A DNA stretch of 64,000 nt from Herbaspirillum sp. GW103 (GTDB lineage Bacteria; Pseudomonadota; Gammaproteobacteria; Burkholderiales; Burkholderiaceae_D): NCBI RefSeq assembly GCF_000261365.1, contig NZ_AJVC01000006.1:744001-808000 (forward strand), written 5' to 3'. Below, piece by piece: positions 18,546-27,846 of this stretch. The notes below the pieces were generated by a model that did no database searches, was not told the DNA's origin, and was given only the letters and a program-made list of their open reading frames with translations. The translations under genes and the position numbers were made by a program. Positions within the stretch are counted from its first letter, which is position 1, and every line of letters begins with the position of its first letter.

Positions 18546-19511
18546 ATGCAAAAGCAAAAGCAATGGATCGCCCTGGCCCTGCTGGCAAGTGCCGGCTTCT
18601 CGGCCGCCAGCCATGCCGCCGATGACGTGATTCGTCTGGGCAACCTGAAGTTCGCCCACTATGGCGCGGTGTCCTATATCAAGGAGATCGCTCCCAAATG
18701 CGGCATCAAGGTCGACGAGAAGGTCTTCGCCAAGGGGCCGGACGTGATGCAGGGCATTCTGGCCGGGGAGCTGGATGTGGGCACGACCGCGTCGGAAGCT
18801 GCCATCTCGGGACGCGCCAACGGTGCGCCGATCTATGTGGTGGCCGGTTTCGCCAAGGGCGGCGCGCGCCTGGTGGCGGGCAAGGATTCGGGCATCAAGT
18901 CGGTCAAGGACCTCAAGGGCAAGAAGGTCGGCGTGACCCGTGGCGGCATCCATGAAGTGCTGCTGGACGCGGAACTGGGCCAGAACGGCCTGTCGCCCAA
19001 GGATGTGACCATCGTCTACCTGGCCTTTGCCGACCTGAACCAGGCCCTGCTGGGCAAGAACATCGACGCCATGATGCAGAGCGAGCCGCAATCCTCGCAG
19101 GCCATCAACAAGGGCTTCGGGGTGGAAGTGATGAAGCCCTACGACACCCCCATCGGCGAGCCCTACCGCACCATGGTGATGACGGAAAAGTTCTATACCG
19201 AGAAGCGTCCACTGGCCGAGAAGTTCATGCGCTGCTTCCTGGAGGCGACCAAGACCTTCATCGACAAGCCGGAAGTGGCCGAGAAGTACGTGCGGGAAGT
19301 GATCTTCAAGAACCAGATCACCAAGGAAGACTTCTATGACGCCATCGGCAATTCCCCCTACGCCTACGACATCACCCCCGAGCACATCCAGGTGACGACC
19401 GACACCATGGCCAAGTATGGCACCGGCAAGATGGCCAAGCCGCCCGTGGCCAAGGATTGGGTCAGGACCGATCTGCTGGAGCAGGCCAAGAAGAGCATGA
19501 ACCTGAAGTAA
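18546..19511 (+). CDS. ABC transporter substrate-binding protein, NMT1/THI5/SsuA-like
   Basis: A 321-residue periplasmic receptor. A signal peptide of about 24 residues ends SHAA. The mature protein shows the type II binding fold of the nitrate/sulfonate/taurine/thiamine-precursor group (DVGTTASEAAISGRANGAPI, then DLKGKKVGVTRGG). The start is the ATG after GAGAGTGGAA. It heads a three-gene importer with permease and ATPase immediately downstream. Neighbouring genes do not reveal the ligand. Confidence 0.88.
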   Translation: MQKQKQWIALALLASAGFSAASHAADDVIRLGNLKFAHYGAVSYIKEIAPKCGIKVDEKVFAKGPDVMQGILAGELDVGTTASEAAISGRANGAPIYVVAGFAKGGARLVAGKDSGIKSVKDLKGKKVGVTRGGIHEVLLDAELGQNGLSPKDVTIVYLAFADLNQALLGKNIDAMMQSEPQSSQAINKGFGVEVMKPYDTPIGEPYRTMVMTEKFYTEKRPLAEKFMRCFLEATKTFIDKPEVAEKYVREVIFKNQITKEDFYDAIGNSPYAYDITPEHIQVTTDTMAKYGTGKMAKPPVAKDWVRTDLLEQAKKSMNLK

Positions 19512-19527
19512 GCCGGGGGAATCTCGC

Positions 19528-20349
19528 ATGGCAAAGCAAAACAAGGGCAGCTTCCTGCAGGGGCTGCTGGTGCCGATCCTCGTGATTGCCCTGTGGGAGG
19601 GGGCGTCACGGGCAGGCTGGATCAATCCGCAGATCCTGCCTTCGCCCTGGGCGGTGCTCAAGAAATGGGTGGAATACGCCACCCCCCTGAAACCCTATGA
19701 CCCGCAGGAGGGCAGCTGGCTGGCCTGGGCCTTCTCGGGCGAACTGATCATGGATGCCATCGGCAGCCTGTACCGGGTGGTGGCCGGTTTCCTGATCGGT
19801 GCCGGGCTGGCCCTGCCGCTGGGCTTGCTGATGGGTTCCAGTCAGCGCATTTACGGGCTGATGAATCTGACCGTCCAGGTGATCCGTCCGATTCCGCCGA
19901 TTGCCTACATTCCGCTGGCCATCCTCTGGTTCGGGCTGGGCAATCCGCCGGCGCTGTTCCTGATTGCGCTGGGGGCCTTCTTCCCGGTGCTGATGAACAC
20001 CATCGCCGGGGTGCGCCAGGTCGACAGCATCTACCTGCGCGCCGCCCGCAACCTGGGGGCGAGCCAGTCCACGCTGTTTCTGCGGGTGATGCTGCCGGCG
20101 GCGGTGCCCTACATCCTCTCGGGGGTGCGCATCGGCATCGGGACCGCCTTCATCGTGGTGATCGTGGCCGAGATGATTGCGGTGAGCAATGGCCTGGGTT
20201 TCCGCATCATGGAGGCGCGCGAGTATTTCTGGTCGGACAAGATCATCGCCGGCATGATCACCATCGGCCTCTTGGGCCTGGCGATCGACCTGGGCATGAG
20301 CCGCCTCAACAATTACATGCTGCGCTGGCATCGCGGACTGGAGAACTGA
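19528..20349 (+). CDS. ABC transporter permease, SsuC/TauC-like
   Basis: A 273-residue inner-membrane permease of the BPD_transp_1 type with about six membrane segments. The EAA loop is modified to AARNLGASQSTLFLRVMLPAA near residue 170, still with the invariant G and the I/L-x2-P ending. It is preceded by a GGGGGA-type ribosome site, lies 16 bp after the binding protein, and ends 1 bp before the ATPase start. It forms the channel of the three-gene importer. Confidence 0.9.
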   Translation: MAKQNKGSFLQGLLVPILVIALWEGASRAGWINPQILPSPWAVLKKWVEYATPLKPYDPQEGSWLAWAFSGELIMDAIGSLYRVVAGFLIGAGLALPLGLLMGSSQRIYGLMNLTVQVIRPIPPIAYIPLAILWFGLGNPPALFLIALGAFFPVLMNTIAGVRQVDSIYLRAARNLGASQSTLFLRVMLPAAVPYILSGVRIGIGTAFIVVIVAEMIAVSNGLGFRIMEAREYFWSDKIIAGMITIGLLGLAIDLGMSRLNNYMLRWHRGLEN

Positions 20350-20350
20350 G

Positions 20351-21172
20351 ATGAACCAGGCAATCAATCAGGCCAATGCCTTGCCCCGTATTCGTATACA
20401 GGGCGTGCAGAAGGTCTTCAAGACCGATGACCGCGAGGTCGTGGCCCTCAAGGACATCAACCTGGACATCCCCGATGGCCAGTTCGTCTGCCTGCTCGGC
20501 CCCTCCGGTTGCGGCAAGTCGACGCTGTTGAACGCCATCGCCGGCTTCGCCCTGCCGTCGTCGGGCCAGATCCTCGCCGACGACAAGGTGGTCAGCGAGC
20601 CGGGGCCGGACCGTGGCATGGTGTTTCAGGAATATGCGCTCTTCCCCTGGATGACGGTGGAGCAGAACGTGGCCTTCGGGCTGGAGATCAAGGGCCGGCC
20701 CAAGGCCGAGATCCACCAGCGCGTCACGCAACTGCTGGACAAGCTGGGCCTGATCGACTTCCGCACCCGCTTCCCCAAGGACCTCTCGGGCGGCATGCGC
20801 CAGCGCGTGGCCATTGCCCGGGTGCTGGCGCTGGATTCGCCCATCATGCTCATGGACGAGCCCTTTGGCGCCCTCGATGCCCTGACCCGCCGCAACCTGC
20901 AGGACGAGTTGCTGCGCATCTGGGACGAGTTCAGGAAGACCATCGTCTTCGTCACCCACAGCATCGAGGAAGCCATCTACCTGGCCGACCGCATCGTGGT
21001 CATGACCTACCGGCCCGGGACGGTCAAGCGCGACATGCTGGTGAACCTGCCGCGCCTGCGCGATCCGGCCGATCCCGAGTTCAATGCCTTGAAGCGCGAA
21101 CTGGGTCAGCTGGTGATGGAGGAGCAGCAGCGCCATCACAACGCGGAGATGAAGTCGGCCGCCGTCGACTGA
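20351..21172 (+). CDS. ABC transporter ATP-binding protein, SsuB/TauB-like
   Basis: A 273-residue ATPase. Walker A is GPSGCGKST (residues 50-58), the Q-loop is in VFQEYALFPW, the signature is LSGGMRQRV (145-153), Walker B is IMLMDEP (165-171), and the switch His is in VTHSIEEA. It is complete and typical of the nitrate/sulfonate/taurine group. Its start lies directly behind the permease stop, and a strong hairpin follows the gene. Confidence 0.93.
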   Translation: MNQAINQANALPRIRIQGVQKVFKTDDREVVALKDINLDIPDGQFVCLLGPSGCGKSTLLNAIAGFALPSSGQILADDKVVSEPGPDRGMVFQEYALFPWMTVEQNVAFGLEIKGRPKAEIHQRVTQLLDKLGLIDFRTRFPKDLSGGMRQRVAIARVLALDSPIMLMDEPFGALDALTRRNLQDELLRIWDEFRKTIVFVTHSIEEAIYLADRIVVMTYRPGTVKRDMLVNLPRLRDPADPEFNALKRELGQLVMEEQQRHHNAEMKSAAVD

Positions 21173-21202
21173 GGCGGTTTCGTTCTGCGGCAATGCCGCT
21201 AC

Positions 21203-21236
21203 CGACACGGCAGGCACGCCCTGCCGTGTCGCTTTT
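21203..21236 (+). terminator. Terminator of the ABC operon
   Basis: A perfect 12-bp stem (CGACACGGCAGG with CCTGCCGTGTCG, 5-nt loop) is followed by CTTTT. The stem is very strong and the T-run is short. Confidence 0.75.
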
Positions 21237-21308
21237 GGCGGGGACGATTCGCCTGCGGGCTGACCCGGCGCAAGCGGGCGGGGCGCCGAGATAGTGTAAA
21301 CTCGGGTG

Positions 21309-22121
21309 ATGCAAACTTATTTTTTCATCCTGGCTGCGCTGCTCTATCTGGGCTGCGCCTTCATGCCTTCGCAGCGGCGCGTGCCGATTTCGGCGGGCAT
21401 CGTGGTCGGCTGGGTGCTGCATGGCGGGGCGCTGCTGTCGGACATGTTCGCGCCGGAAGCGCTGCGGGTGGGCTTTGCGGTCATGCTGTCGTCCACGCTG
21501 TGGATTTCGGTGGCGGCCTACTGGCTGGAAAATCGCAATTTCTCGCTAGACAGCATGCGCGTGCTGGTGCTGCCGGTGGCCGCCGTGGCGGTGGTGCTGC
21601 CCAGCATCTTCCCCGGCAACATGGTGGCGCTGGCCGGCAAGTCCGACTGGTTCCTGGCGCATATCGCCGTCTCCATCCTGGCCTACAGCACGCTCACCAT
21701 CGCCGCCTTCCATGCCGTGCTGATGGTGCTGCAGGAGTCGCGCCTGCATACCCGCCCCGGTCCGGCGGCGCAGTCCAGCTGGTTCGGACTGGCGCTGGAT
21801 CGCCTGCCGGCGCTCTTGACCATGGAAAAACTGCTGTTTCGCCTGATCGCCTTCGGCTTCAGCTTGCTGACGCTGACGGTATTGTCGGGTGTCGTCTTTT
21901 CCGAGCAGTTGTTCGGGACACCATTGAAGTGGGACCACAAGACGATCTTCACCATGCTGTCCTGGCTGCTGTTCGGCCTGCTCCTGGCCGGCCGTCGCTG
22001 GCAGGGATGGCGGGGGCGGACCGCGCTGAGCTTTACGCTGGCCGGTTTCGCCATTCTTTTATTGGCTTATGTGGGCAGCCGGTTCGTGCTTGAAGTCGTG
22101 CTGCATCGGGTTCTGACATGA
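21309..22121 (+). CDS. ypjD: Inner-membrane protein YpjD, cytochrome c assembly (CcsA/CcmC) family
   Basis: A 270-residue polytopic membrane protein with about eight hydrophobic segments. It contains the conserved HIAVSILAYSTLTIAA segment and the C-terminal WDHKTIFTMLSWLLFGLLLAGR. The WD-K motif and paired His residues recall heme-handling CcsA proteins, but YpjD function is not settled. The ATG is preferred over a GTG one codon earlier. In many proteobacteria ypjD is divergent from ffh; here an ABC importer lies between them. It overlaps the PP0621 gene by 4 bp. Confidence 0.85.
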   Translation: MQTYFFILAALLYLGCAFMPSQRRVPISAGIVVGWVLHGGALLSDMFAPEALRVGFAVMLSSTLWISVAAYWLENRNFSLDSMRVLVLPVAAVAVVLPSIFPGNMVALAGKSDWFLAHIAVSILAYSTLTIAAFHAVLMVLQESRLHTRPGPAAQSSWFGLALDRLPALLTMEKLLFRLIAFGFSLLTLTVLSGVVFSEQLFGTPLKWDHKTIFTMLSWLLFGLLLAGRRWQGWRGRTALSFTLAGFAILLLAYVGSRFVLEVVLHRVLT

Positions 22122-22417
22122 AATATCTGATCTGGCTGGTCGTGCTGCTGGCCGTGGTGGTGTGGCTCCAGCGCGCCAAGAAATCCATGCTGGCCGGCAG
22201 CGACCCTGCCGCCGAGCGCAATGCCAACGCAGGCGAGCCCGAGCCTGGCATGCCGCGCCCCAAACCTTCGCGTTTCCGCCGCCGTGGCGACAGCAATGTC
22301 GAGACCATGGTGCAGTGCGCCCATTGCGGCATCCATTTCCCGTCCTCCGAGGCGGTGGTGCATGCCTCCGGCGCGCACTACTGCTGCGAAGAGCATCGCC
22401 GCCTGGCTTCCTTCTGA
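22118..22417 (+). CDS. PP0621 family small membrane-anchored Cys protein
   Basis: 99 residues: an N-terminal membrane helix (residues 3-18), a Pro/Arg-rich linker, and a C-terminal module with Cys67, Cys70, Cys89, Cys90 and His93 that looks like a small zinc ribbon. The family is widespread in Beta- and Gammaproteobacteria and uncharacterised. It overlaps ypjD (ATGA) and lies 2 bp before ampD, so the three genes form an operon. Confidence 0.82.
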   Translation: MKYLIWLVVLLAVVVWLQRAKKSMLAGSDPAAERNANAGEPEPGMPRPKPSRFRRRGDSNVETMVQCAHCGIHFPSSEAVVHASGAHYCCEEHRRLASF

Positions 22418-22419
22418 GC

Positions 22420-23043
22420 ATGGACACCACCCCGTCCGAGCGCGACGCCTGGATCATCGATGGCGACGGCTGGTGCGATCACGCCCGCCGCGAAGCCTCG
22501 CCCAACTGCGACGAGCGTCCCGAGGGCGTGGCCGCCGAGCTGCTGGTGATCCACAACATCAGCCTGCCGCCCGGTGAGTTCGGTGGCCCCTACATCGCCG
22601 ATCTGTTCTGCAATCGGCTCGACTTCGACGCCCATCCCTATTTCGACCAGTTGCGTTCGTTGCGGGTCTCGGCCCACTTCCTGATCCGTCGCGATGGCGA
22701 GGTGGTGCAGTTCGTAGCCGCGCATCGTCGTGCCTGGCACGCGGGCGTGTCCAGCTTCGAGGGGCGAGAGCGCTGCAATGACTTTTCCATCGGCATCGAA
22801 CTGGAAGGGACCGACTTCGAGCCCTTCACCGAGGCCCAGTATACGGCCCTGGTGGCACTATCCCAGGCGCTGGCAAGACGCTACGGCCTGAGCGCCGTGA
22901 CCGGTCACGAGCACATCGCGCCGGTGCGCAAGACCGATCCGGGCCCCTTCTTCGACTGGGCAGGCTATCACAACAAAATGGCGGAAATAATGAATACGGC
23001 GCAATTGCGCTTCCCTCTTGGCCTTCACAAAAGTCAAGCTTGA
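22420..23043 (+). CDS. ampD: 1,6-anhydro-N-acetylmuramyl-L-alanine amidase AmpD
   Basis: A 207-residue cytoplasmic zinc amidase that strips the stem peptide from anhydro-muropeptides during wall recycling. Likely zinc ligands are His45 (VIHNISLPPGEFGG), His163 and Asp173 (GHEHIAPVRKTDPGPFF), with Glu127 in a catalytic-type position. The start after TGAGC gives a normal length; the much longer in-frame ORF upstream overlaps PP0621 and is rejected. Other recycling genes, mpl and anmK, occur further along this window. Confidence 0.95.
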   Translation: MDTTPSERDAWIIDGDGWCDHARREASPNCDERPEGVAAELLVIHNISLPPGEFGGPYIADLFCNRLDFDAHPYFDQLRSLRVSAHFLIRRDGEVVQFVAAHRRAWHAGVSSFEGRERCNDFSIGIELEGTDFEPFTEAQYTALVALSQALARRYGLSAVTGHEHIAPVRKTDPGPFFDWAGYHNKMAEIMNTAQLRFPLGLHKSQA

Positions 23044-23070
23044 ACGGCAGAAAAATTCTCGAAATAGCGG

Positions 23071-23099
23071 TTGCATCTGCCCGGACCCGCTACTAGAAT
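23071..23099 (+). promoter_or_regulatory. Probable nrdA promoter
   Basis: TTGCAT and TAGAAT lie 17 bp apart. The -10 overlaps the first of two NrdR-like boxes, as expected for repression. The leader to nrdA would be about 335 nt. Confidence 0.6.
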
Positions 23100-23135
23100 T
23101 AGTCCCAATCGATGTTTTGATACTAGATGTAGTGC
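23090..23135 (+). promoter_or_regulatory. Tandem NrdR-box-like operators upstream of nrdA
   Basis: Two inverted repeats with identical half-sites, ACTA-GAAT-TAGT (23092-23103) and ACTA-GATG-TAGT (23122-23133), start exactly 30 bp apart, about three helical turns. Paired boxes about three turns apart upstream of nrd genes are the hallmark of the repressor NrdR. Confidence 0.72.
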
Positions 23136-23441
23136 TCAGTTGAACTTATTGTTGTATTCGGGTCTGCACCCACAGCAGGCCCGTTCCAGGCAGTGCTTCA
23201 GAAGGTACCAGACCCGCGAGGCAGTAACCAAGTACGACAACGCCCCCGGTTCTCCTTCTTTTAAATCCGTTCCACACATCAGTTTCAAGCAGTTTTGCGT
23301 CAGCATGAATGTCCACGCAAGGGACAGTCATTGTGGGGCGCTTCTGTCGTTCGCCGGTCCGTGCAGTACGGTTCCGATGTAGTTATTAGCAACGCAGGCG
23401 GCAACCCCCGGCCGCCTGTCCCATGTACCCCAGGAGGCTAA
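23136..23441 (+). other. Long nrdA leader without a gene
   Basis: No convincing ORF is seen. A hairpin (CAGGCGG ... CCGCCTG, 23396-23420) lies just before the AGGAGG site and could affect nrdA translation. Confidence 0.4.
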
Positions 23442-26426
23442 GTGCGCTCAACCCAAGAAATGTCCGTCAAATCGCCCGCCCCGTTTGGCACGTCCGCCGA
23501 GCTGGAAGGCTCCGCCGAAGGCCAGTCCATCGTGTCCCAGACCGCAGGCCTGGGCGAGTACCGCATCATCCGCCGCAATGGCGCCGTGGTCGGTTTCGAG
23601 CCCTCCAAGATTTCCATCGCCGTGACCAAGGCCTTCCTGGCCGTCAACGGTGGCCAGGGTGCCGCCTCGGCGCGCGTGCGCGAGATGGTCGAGCAACTGA
23701 CCACCAACGTGGTGTCGGCGCTGGTGCGTCGTCAGCCCACCGGTGGCACCTTCCATATCGAAGACATCCAGGACCAGGTCGAGCTGGCCCTGATGCGTTC
23801 GGGCGAGCATGACGTCGCCCGTGCCTACGTGCTCTACCGTGCCAAGCGCATGGAAGAGCGCGCCCAGCAAGGTGCCGCCACCAAGACCGAAGTGGCCGCA
23901 CCGCAGCTGCACGTGACGGAAGATGGCCAGAGCCGTCCGCTGGACATCAATGAAGTGCGCTCCCTGATCGCCGCCGCCTGCGTCGGTCTGGACGCGCACG
24001 TGGACGCCGAAGCCATCCTGGCCGAGACCGTCAAGAACCTGTACGACGGTGTGCCCGTCGAAGAGCTGTACAAGTCCGCCATCCTGGCTGCCCGCGCGCT
24101 GATGGAGAAGGACCCTGCGTATAGCCAGGTGACTTCGCGCCTGCTGATGCACACCATCCGCAAGGAAGTCTTCGGCAAGGAAGTGGCTCAGGCCGATGCG
24201 CCCGCCGAATACCTGGAATACTTCCCGCAATACATCAAGAAGGGGATCGACGCCGAGCTGCTCGACACCAAGCTGGCCCAGTTCGACCTGGCCAAGCTGG
24301 CTGCTGCGCTCAAGCCCGAGCGCGACCTGCAGTTCGGCTACATCGGCCTGCAGACCCTGTATGACCGTTATTTCCTGCACATCGGCGGCACCCGCATCGA
24401 GATGCCCCAGGCGTTCTACATGCGCGTGGCGATGGGCCTGGCACTGAACGAAATCGACCGCGAAACCCGCGCCATCGAGTTCTACGACCTGCTGTCCTCG
24501 TTCGACTTCATGAGCTCGACCCCGACCCTGTTCAACTCGGGTACCCAGCGTTCGCAGCTGTCCTCGTGCTACCTGACCACGGTGGCCGACGACCTCGACG
24601 GCATCTACGAAGCCATCAAGGAAAACGCCCTGCTGGCCAAGTTCGCCGGCGGCCTGGGCAATGACTGGACCCCGGTGCGCGCCCTGGGCGCCCACATCAA
24701 GGGCACCAACGGCAAGTCGCAAGGCGTGGTCCCCTTCCTGAAGGTGGTCAACGATACCGCCGTGGCGGTCAACCAGGGCGGCAAGCGCAAGGGCGCAGTG
24801 TGCGCCTACCTGGAAACCTGGCACATGGACATCGAGGAATTCCTCGAACTGCGCAAGAACACCGGCGACGACCGCCGCCGCACCCACGACATGAACACCG
24901 CGAACTGGATTCCCGACCTGTTCATGAAGCGTGTGATGGAAAAGGGCGAGTGGACCCTGTTCTCGCCCTCCGACACCCCGGACCTGCACGACAAGTTCGG
25001 CCGTGCCTTCGAAGAAGCCTACACCGCCTATGAAGCCAAGGCTGCTCGTGGCGAGCTGAAGCTCTTCAAGAAGGTGCAAGCCAACGACCTGTGGCGCAAG
25101 ATGCTGTCGATGCTGTTCGAAACCGGCCACCCGTGGATCACCTTCAAGGATCCCTGCAACATCCGCTCGCCCCAGCAACACGTGGGCGTGGTGCACAGCT
25201 CCAACCTGTGCACCGAGATCACCCTGAACACCAACGAGAGCGAGATCGCGGTCTGCAACCTGGGTTCGGTGAACCTGCCGGCGCACCTGGTCAATGGCGA
25301 GCTGGACCATGCCAAGCTGCAAAAGACCATCCGCACCGCCATGCGCATGCTGGACAACGTCATCGACATCAACTACTACGCCGTCAAGAAGGCACGTGAT
25401 TCCAACCTGCGCCACCGTCCGGTGGGCATGGGCATCATGGGCTTCCAGGACTGCCTGCACATCAAGCGCGTGCCGTACGCCTCGATGGACGCCGTCGAAT
25501 TCGCCGACCGCTCCATGGAAGCCGTCTGCTACTACGCCTACATGGCCTCGACCGAACTGGCTGAAGAGCGCGGCCGTTACGCTTCCTACCGCGGTTCGCT
25601 GTGGGATCGCGGCATCCTGCCGCAGGATTCCCTGAAGCTGCTGGCGCAAGAGCGCGGCGGCTACCTGGAAACCGACACCACCGAGACCCTGGACTGGGCC
25701 GCCCTGCGTGCGCGCATCGCCGAACACGGCATGCGCAACTCGAACTGCGTGGCCATTGCGCCGACGGCGACCATCTCCAACATCATCGGCGTGTCCGCCT
25801 GCATCGAGCCGACTTACCAGAACCTGTACGTGAAGTCGAACCTGTCGGGTGAGTTCACCGAAATCAACGAGTACCTGGTGCGTGACCTGAAGGCCCGTGG
25901 CCTGTGGGACGAAGTCATGGTCGCCGACCTCAAGTATTTCGACGGCAGCCTGGCCAAGATCGACCGCATCCCGCAAGACCTGCGCGACATCTACGCCACC
26001 GCCTTCGAAGTCGATCCGTCCTGGCTGGTGGAAGCCGCCTCGCGTCGCCAGAAGTGGATCGACCAGGCCCAGTCGCTGAACATCTACATGGCCGGTGCCT
26101 CCGGCAAGCGCCTGGACGAGACCTACAAGCTGGCATGGCTGCGCGGTCTGAAGACCACCTACTACCTGCGCACCATCGGCGCCACCCACACCGAGAAGTC
26201 CACTTCCCGTGCGGGCGCACTGAACGCAGTGGCTGTCGATGGCGGTGCCGGCAGCATGGCCTCGGCCTCGGGCAATGCGGTTCCCGCTGCGCCCATCGCC
26301 TCGGCCGCCGCGGCATCGGCTGCCTATGTGATGCCGAACCCGGGTACTTCCATCGAAGCCGACGGTCCGGTCTGCACCATGCGTCCGGGCGATCCGGGCT
26401 TCGAAGAGTGCGAAGCCTGCCAGTAA
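23442..26426 (+). CDS. nrdA: Ribonucleoside-diphosphate reductase alpha subunit, class Ia
   Basis: 994 residues. It makes dNDPs from NDPs with the NrdB radical. Thiyl Cys590 lies in NLCTE (Asn588, Glu592). The redox pair is Cys376 (SSCYL) and Cys605 (AVCNLGS). The C-terminal shuttle pair is Cys990/Cys993 (CEACQ). The N-terminus looks like two ATP-cone domains (about 37-130 and 150-240), as in Pseudomonas aeruginosa NrdA, which gives dATP control. The GTG start follows AGGAGG by 4 bp; an ATG six codons later is too far from that site. Confidence 0.95.
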   Translation: MRSTQEMSVKSPAPFGTSAELEGSAEGQSIVSQTAGLGEYRIIRRNGAVVGFEPSKISIAVTKAFLAVNGGQGAASARVREMVEQLTTNVVSALVRRQPTGGTFHIEDIQDQVELALMRSGEHDVARAYVLYRAKRMEERAQQGAATKTEVAAPQLHVTEDGQSRPLDINEVRSLIAAACVGLDAHVDAEAILAETVKNLYDGVPVEELYKSAILAARALMEKDPAYSQVTSRLLMHTIRKEVFGKEVAQADAPAEYLEYFPQYIKKGIDAELLDTKLAQFDLAKLAAALKPERDLQFGYIGLQTLYDRYFLHIGGTRIEMPQAFYMRVAMGLALNEIDRETRAIEFYDLLSSFDFMSSTPTLFNSGTQRSQLSSCYLTTVADDLDGIYEAIKENALLAKFAGGLGNDWTPVRALGAHIKGTNGKSQGVVPFLKVVNDTAVAVNQGGKRKGAVCAYLETWHMDIEEFLELRKNTGDDRRRTHDMNTANWIPDLFMKRVMEKGEWTLFSPSDTPDLHDKFGRAFEEAYTAYEAKAARGELKLFKKVQANDLWRKMLSMLFETGHPWITFKDPCNIRSPQQHVGVVHSSNLCTEITLNTNESEIAVCNLGSVNLPAHLVNGELDHAKLQKTIRTAMRMLDNVIDINYYAVKKARDSNLRHRPVGMGIMGFQDCLHIKRVPYASMDAVEFADRSMEAVCYYAYMASTELAEERGRYASYRGSLWDRGILPQDSLKLLAQERGGYLETDTTETLDWAALRARIAEHGMRNSNCVAIAPTATISNIIGVSACIEPTYQNLYVKSNLSGEFTEINEYLVRDLKARGLWDEVMVADLKYFDGSLAKIDRIPQDLRDIYATAFEVDPSWLVEAASRRQKWIDQAQSLNIYMAGASGKRLDETYKLAWLRGLKTTYYLRTIGATHTEKSTSRAGALNAVAVDGGAGSMASASGNAVPAAPIASAAAASAAYVMPNPGTSIEADGPVCTMRPGDPGFEECEACQ

Positions 26427-26523
26427 GCAATCCGGGTGGGGCCCGGGCGGCCTGCTGATGAGGATGATCAAGGTCATCCAAGATGACGGCAGCACCACTG
26501 TCTGATGTCCCACCCACCCTAGC

Positions 26524-26556
26524 CGGCGCATCGCGGTGAACTTCACCGGATGCGCC
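26524..26556 (+). other. Strong hairpin between nrdA and nrdB
   Basis: GGCGCATC pairs with GATGCGCC, and inside it GGTGAA pairs with TTCACC. There is no T-run. It may slow 3' decay or act as a processing site between the two cistrons. Confidence 0.6.
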
Positions 26557-26637
26557 GTTGTCACCTGATAGATACCCGCCGCGCCACGGTCATCCGACCT
26601 CGCCGGCAGCGACCGATAAAGTAAAGAGGAACCACAG

Positions 26638-27804
26638 ATGCTTTCTTGGGATGATGAAGTCAAGCAAGCGCCCCAGGCGCCGCGTACCCCCAACCTGCAG
26701 CCGCAACTGCAACCGGCCTTTGGTCAGGCCAACGCCGCGCTGAACCCGGCGCTGATGGCCGGCAACAGCGAGCAGGTCGACACCACCCGTCGCGTCAATG
26801 CCGCCGACAAGCGCATCATCAACGGCCACACCGACGTCAACCAGCTGGTGCCCTTCAAGTACAAGTGGGCCTGGGACAAGTACCTGGCCGGCTGCGCCAA
26901 CCACTGGATGCCGCAAGAGATCAACATGCAGCGCGACATCGAGCTGTGGAAGAACCCCAACGGCCTGACCGAAGACGAACGCCGTCTGGTCAAGCGCAAC
27001 CTGGGCTTCTTCGTCACCGCCGACTCGCTGGCGGCCAACAACATCGTGCTGGGCACCTATCGCCACATCACCGCGCCGGAGTGCCGCCAGTACCTGCTGC
27101 GCCAGGCGTTTGAAGAGGCGATCCACACCCACGCCTACCAGTACATCGTTGAATCGCTGGGCCTGGATGAAGCCGAGATCTTCAATGCGTATCACGAGGT
27201 CGCGTCGATCCGCGACAAGGACGAGTTCCTCATTCCCTTCATCGATACGCTGACCGATCCCGAGTTCAAGACCGGCACGATGGAGAATGACCAGAAGCTG
27301 TTGAAGTCCCTGATCGTCTTCGCCTGCATCATGGAGGGACTGTTCTTCTACGTGGGCTTCACGCAGATCCTGGCGCTGGGTCGCCAGAACAAGATGATGG
27401 GTGCGGCCGAGCAGTACCAGTACATCCTGCGTGACGAATCGATGCACTGCAACTTCGGTATCGACCTGATCAACACCGTGAAGATGGAGAACCCGCACCT
27501 GTGGACGCCTGAGTTCCGCGACGAAATCAAATCGTTGTTTTTACGCGCGGTGGAGTTGGAATATCGTTACGCAGAGGATACAATGCCGCGAGGCGTGCTC
27601 GGGTTGAACGCTACCATGTTCAAGGGCTACCTGCGATTCATCGCAAACCGCCGCGCACAGCAAATCGGATTGGACCCGCTGTTCGCACAAGAAGAAAATC
27701 CGTTCCCGTGGATGAGCGAGATGATCGACTTGAAGAAGGAGCGCAACTTCTTTGAGACCCGCGTCATCGAATACCAAACCGGGGGCGCACTGAGTTGGGA
27801 ATGA
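26638..27804 (+). CDS. nrdB: Ribonucleoside-diphosphate reductase beta subunit, class Ia
   Basis: A 388-residue R2 protein holding the di-iron/tyrosyl radical. The iron ligands and radical Tyr appear in EEAIHTHAY (Glu160, His163, Tyr167), with Asp129 in TADS as a further ligand and later DESMHCNFG. Conserved KWAWDKY lies near residue 76. The first 55 residues are Pro/Gln/Ala-rich and longer than in E. coli NrdB. AAAGAGGA precedes the ATG. It is separated from nrdA by 211 bp with a hairpin, so the two may be only partly co-transcribed. Confidence 0.95.
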   Translation: MLSWDDEVKQAPQAPRTPNLQPQLQPAFGQANAALNPALMAGNSEQVDTTRRVNAADKRIINGHTDVNQLVPFKYKWAWDKYLAGCANHWMPQEINMQRDIELWKNPNGLTEDERRLVKRNLGFFVTADSLAANNIVLGTYRHITAPECRQYLLRQAFEEAIHTHAYQYIVESLGLDEAEIFNAYHEVASIRDKDEFLIPFIDTLTDPEFKTGTMENDQKLLKSLIVFACIMEGLFFYVGFTQILALGRQNKMMGAAEQYQYILRDESMHCNFGIDLINTVKMENPHLWTPEFRDEIKSLFLRAVELEYRYAEDTMPRGVLGLNATMFKGYLRFIANRRAQQIGLDPLFAQEENPFPWMSEMIDLKKERNFFETRVIEYQTGGALSWE

Positions 27805-27846
27805 TGTGCAGTCTCGAAGTTCTCTTCATCGAGACATGATGCACAA

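Noticed and set aside
23448-26693. Very long minus-strand ORF opposite nrdA
   Set aside because: It is a shadow frame caused by high GC at third codon positions; the composition is rich in Gly, His, Gln and Val without any recognisable domain, while nrdA is certain.
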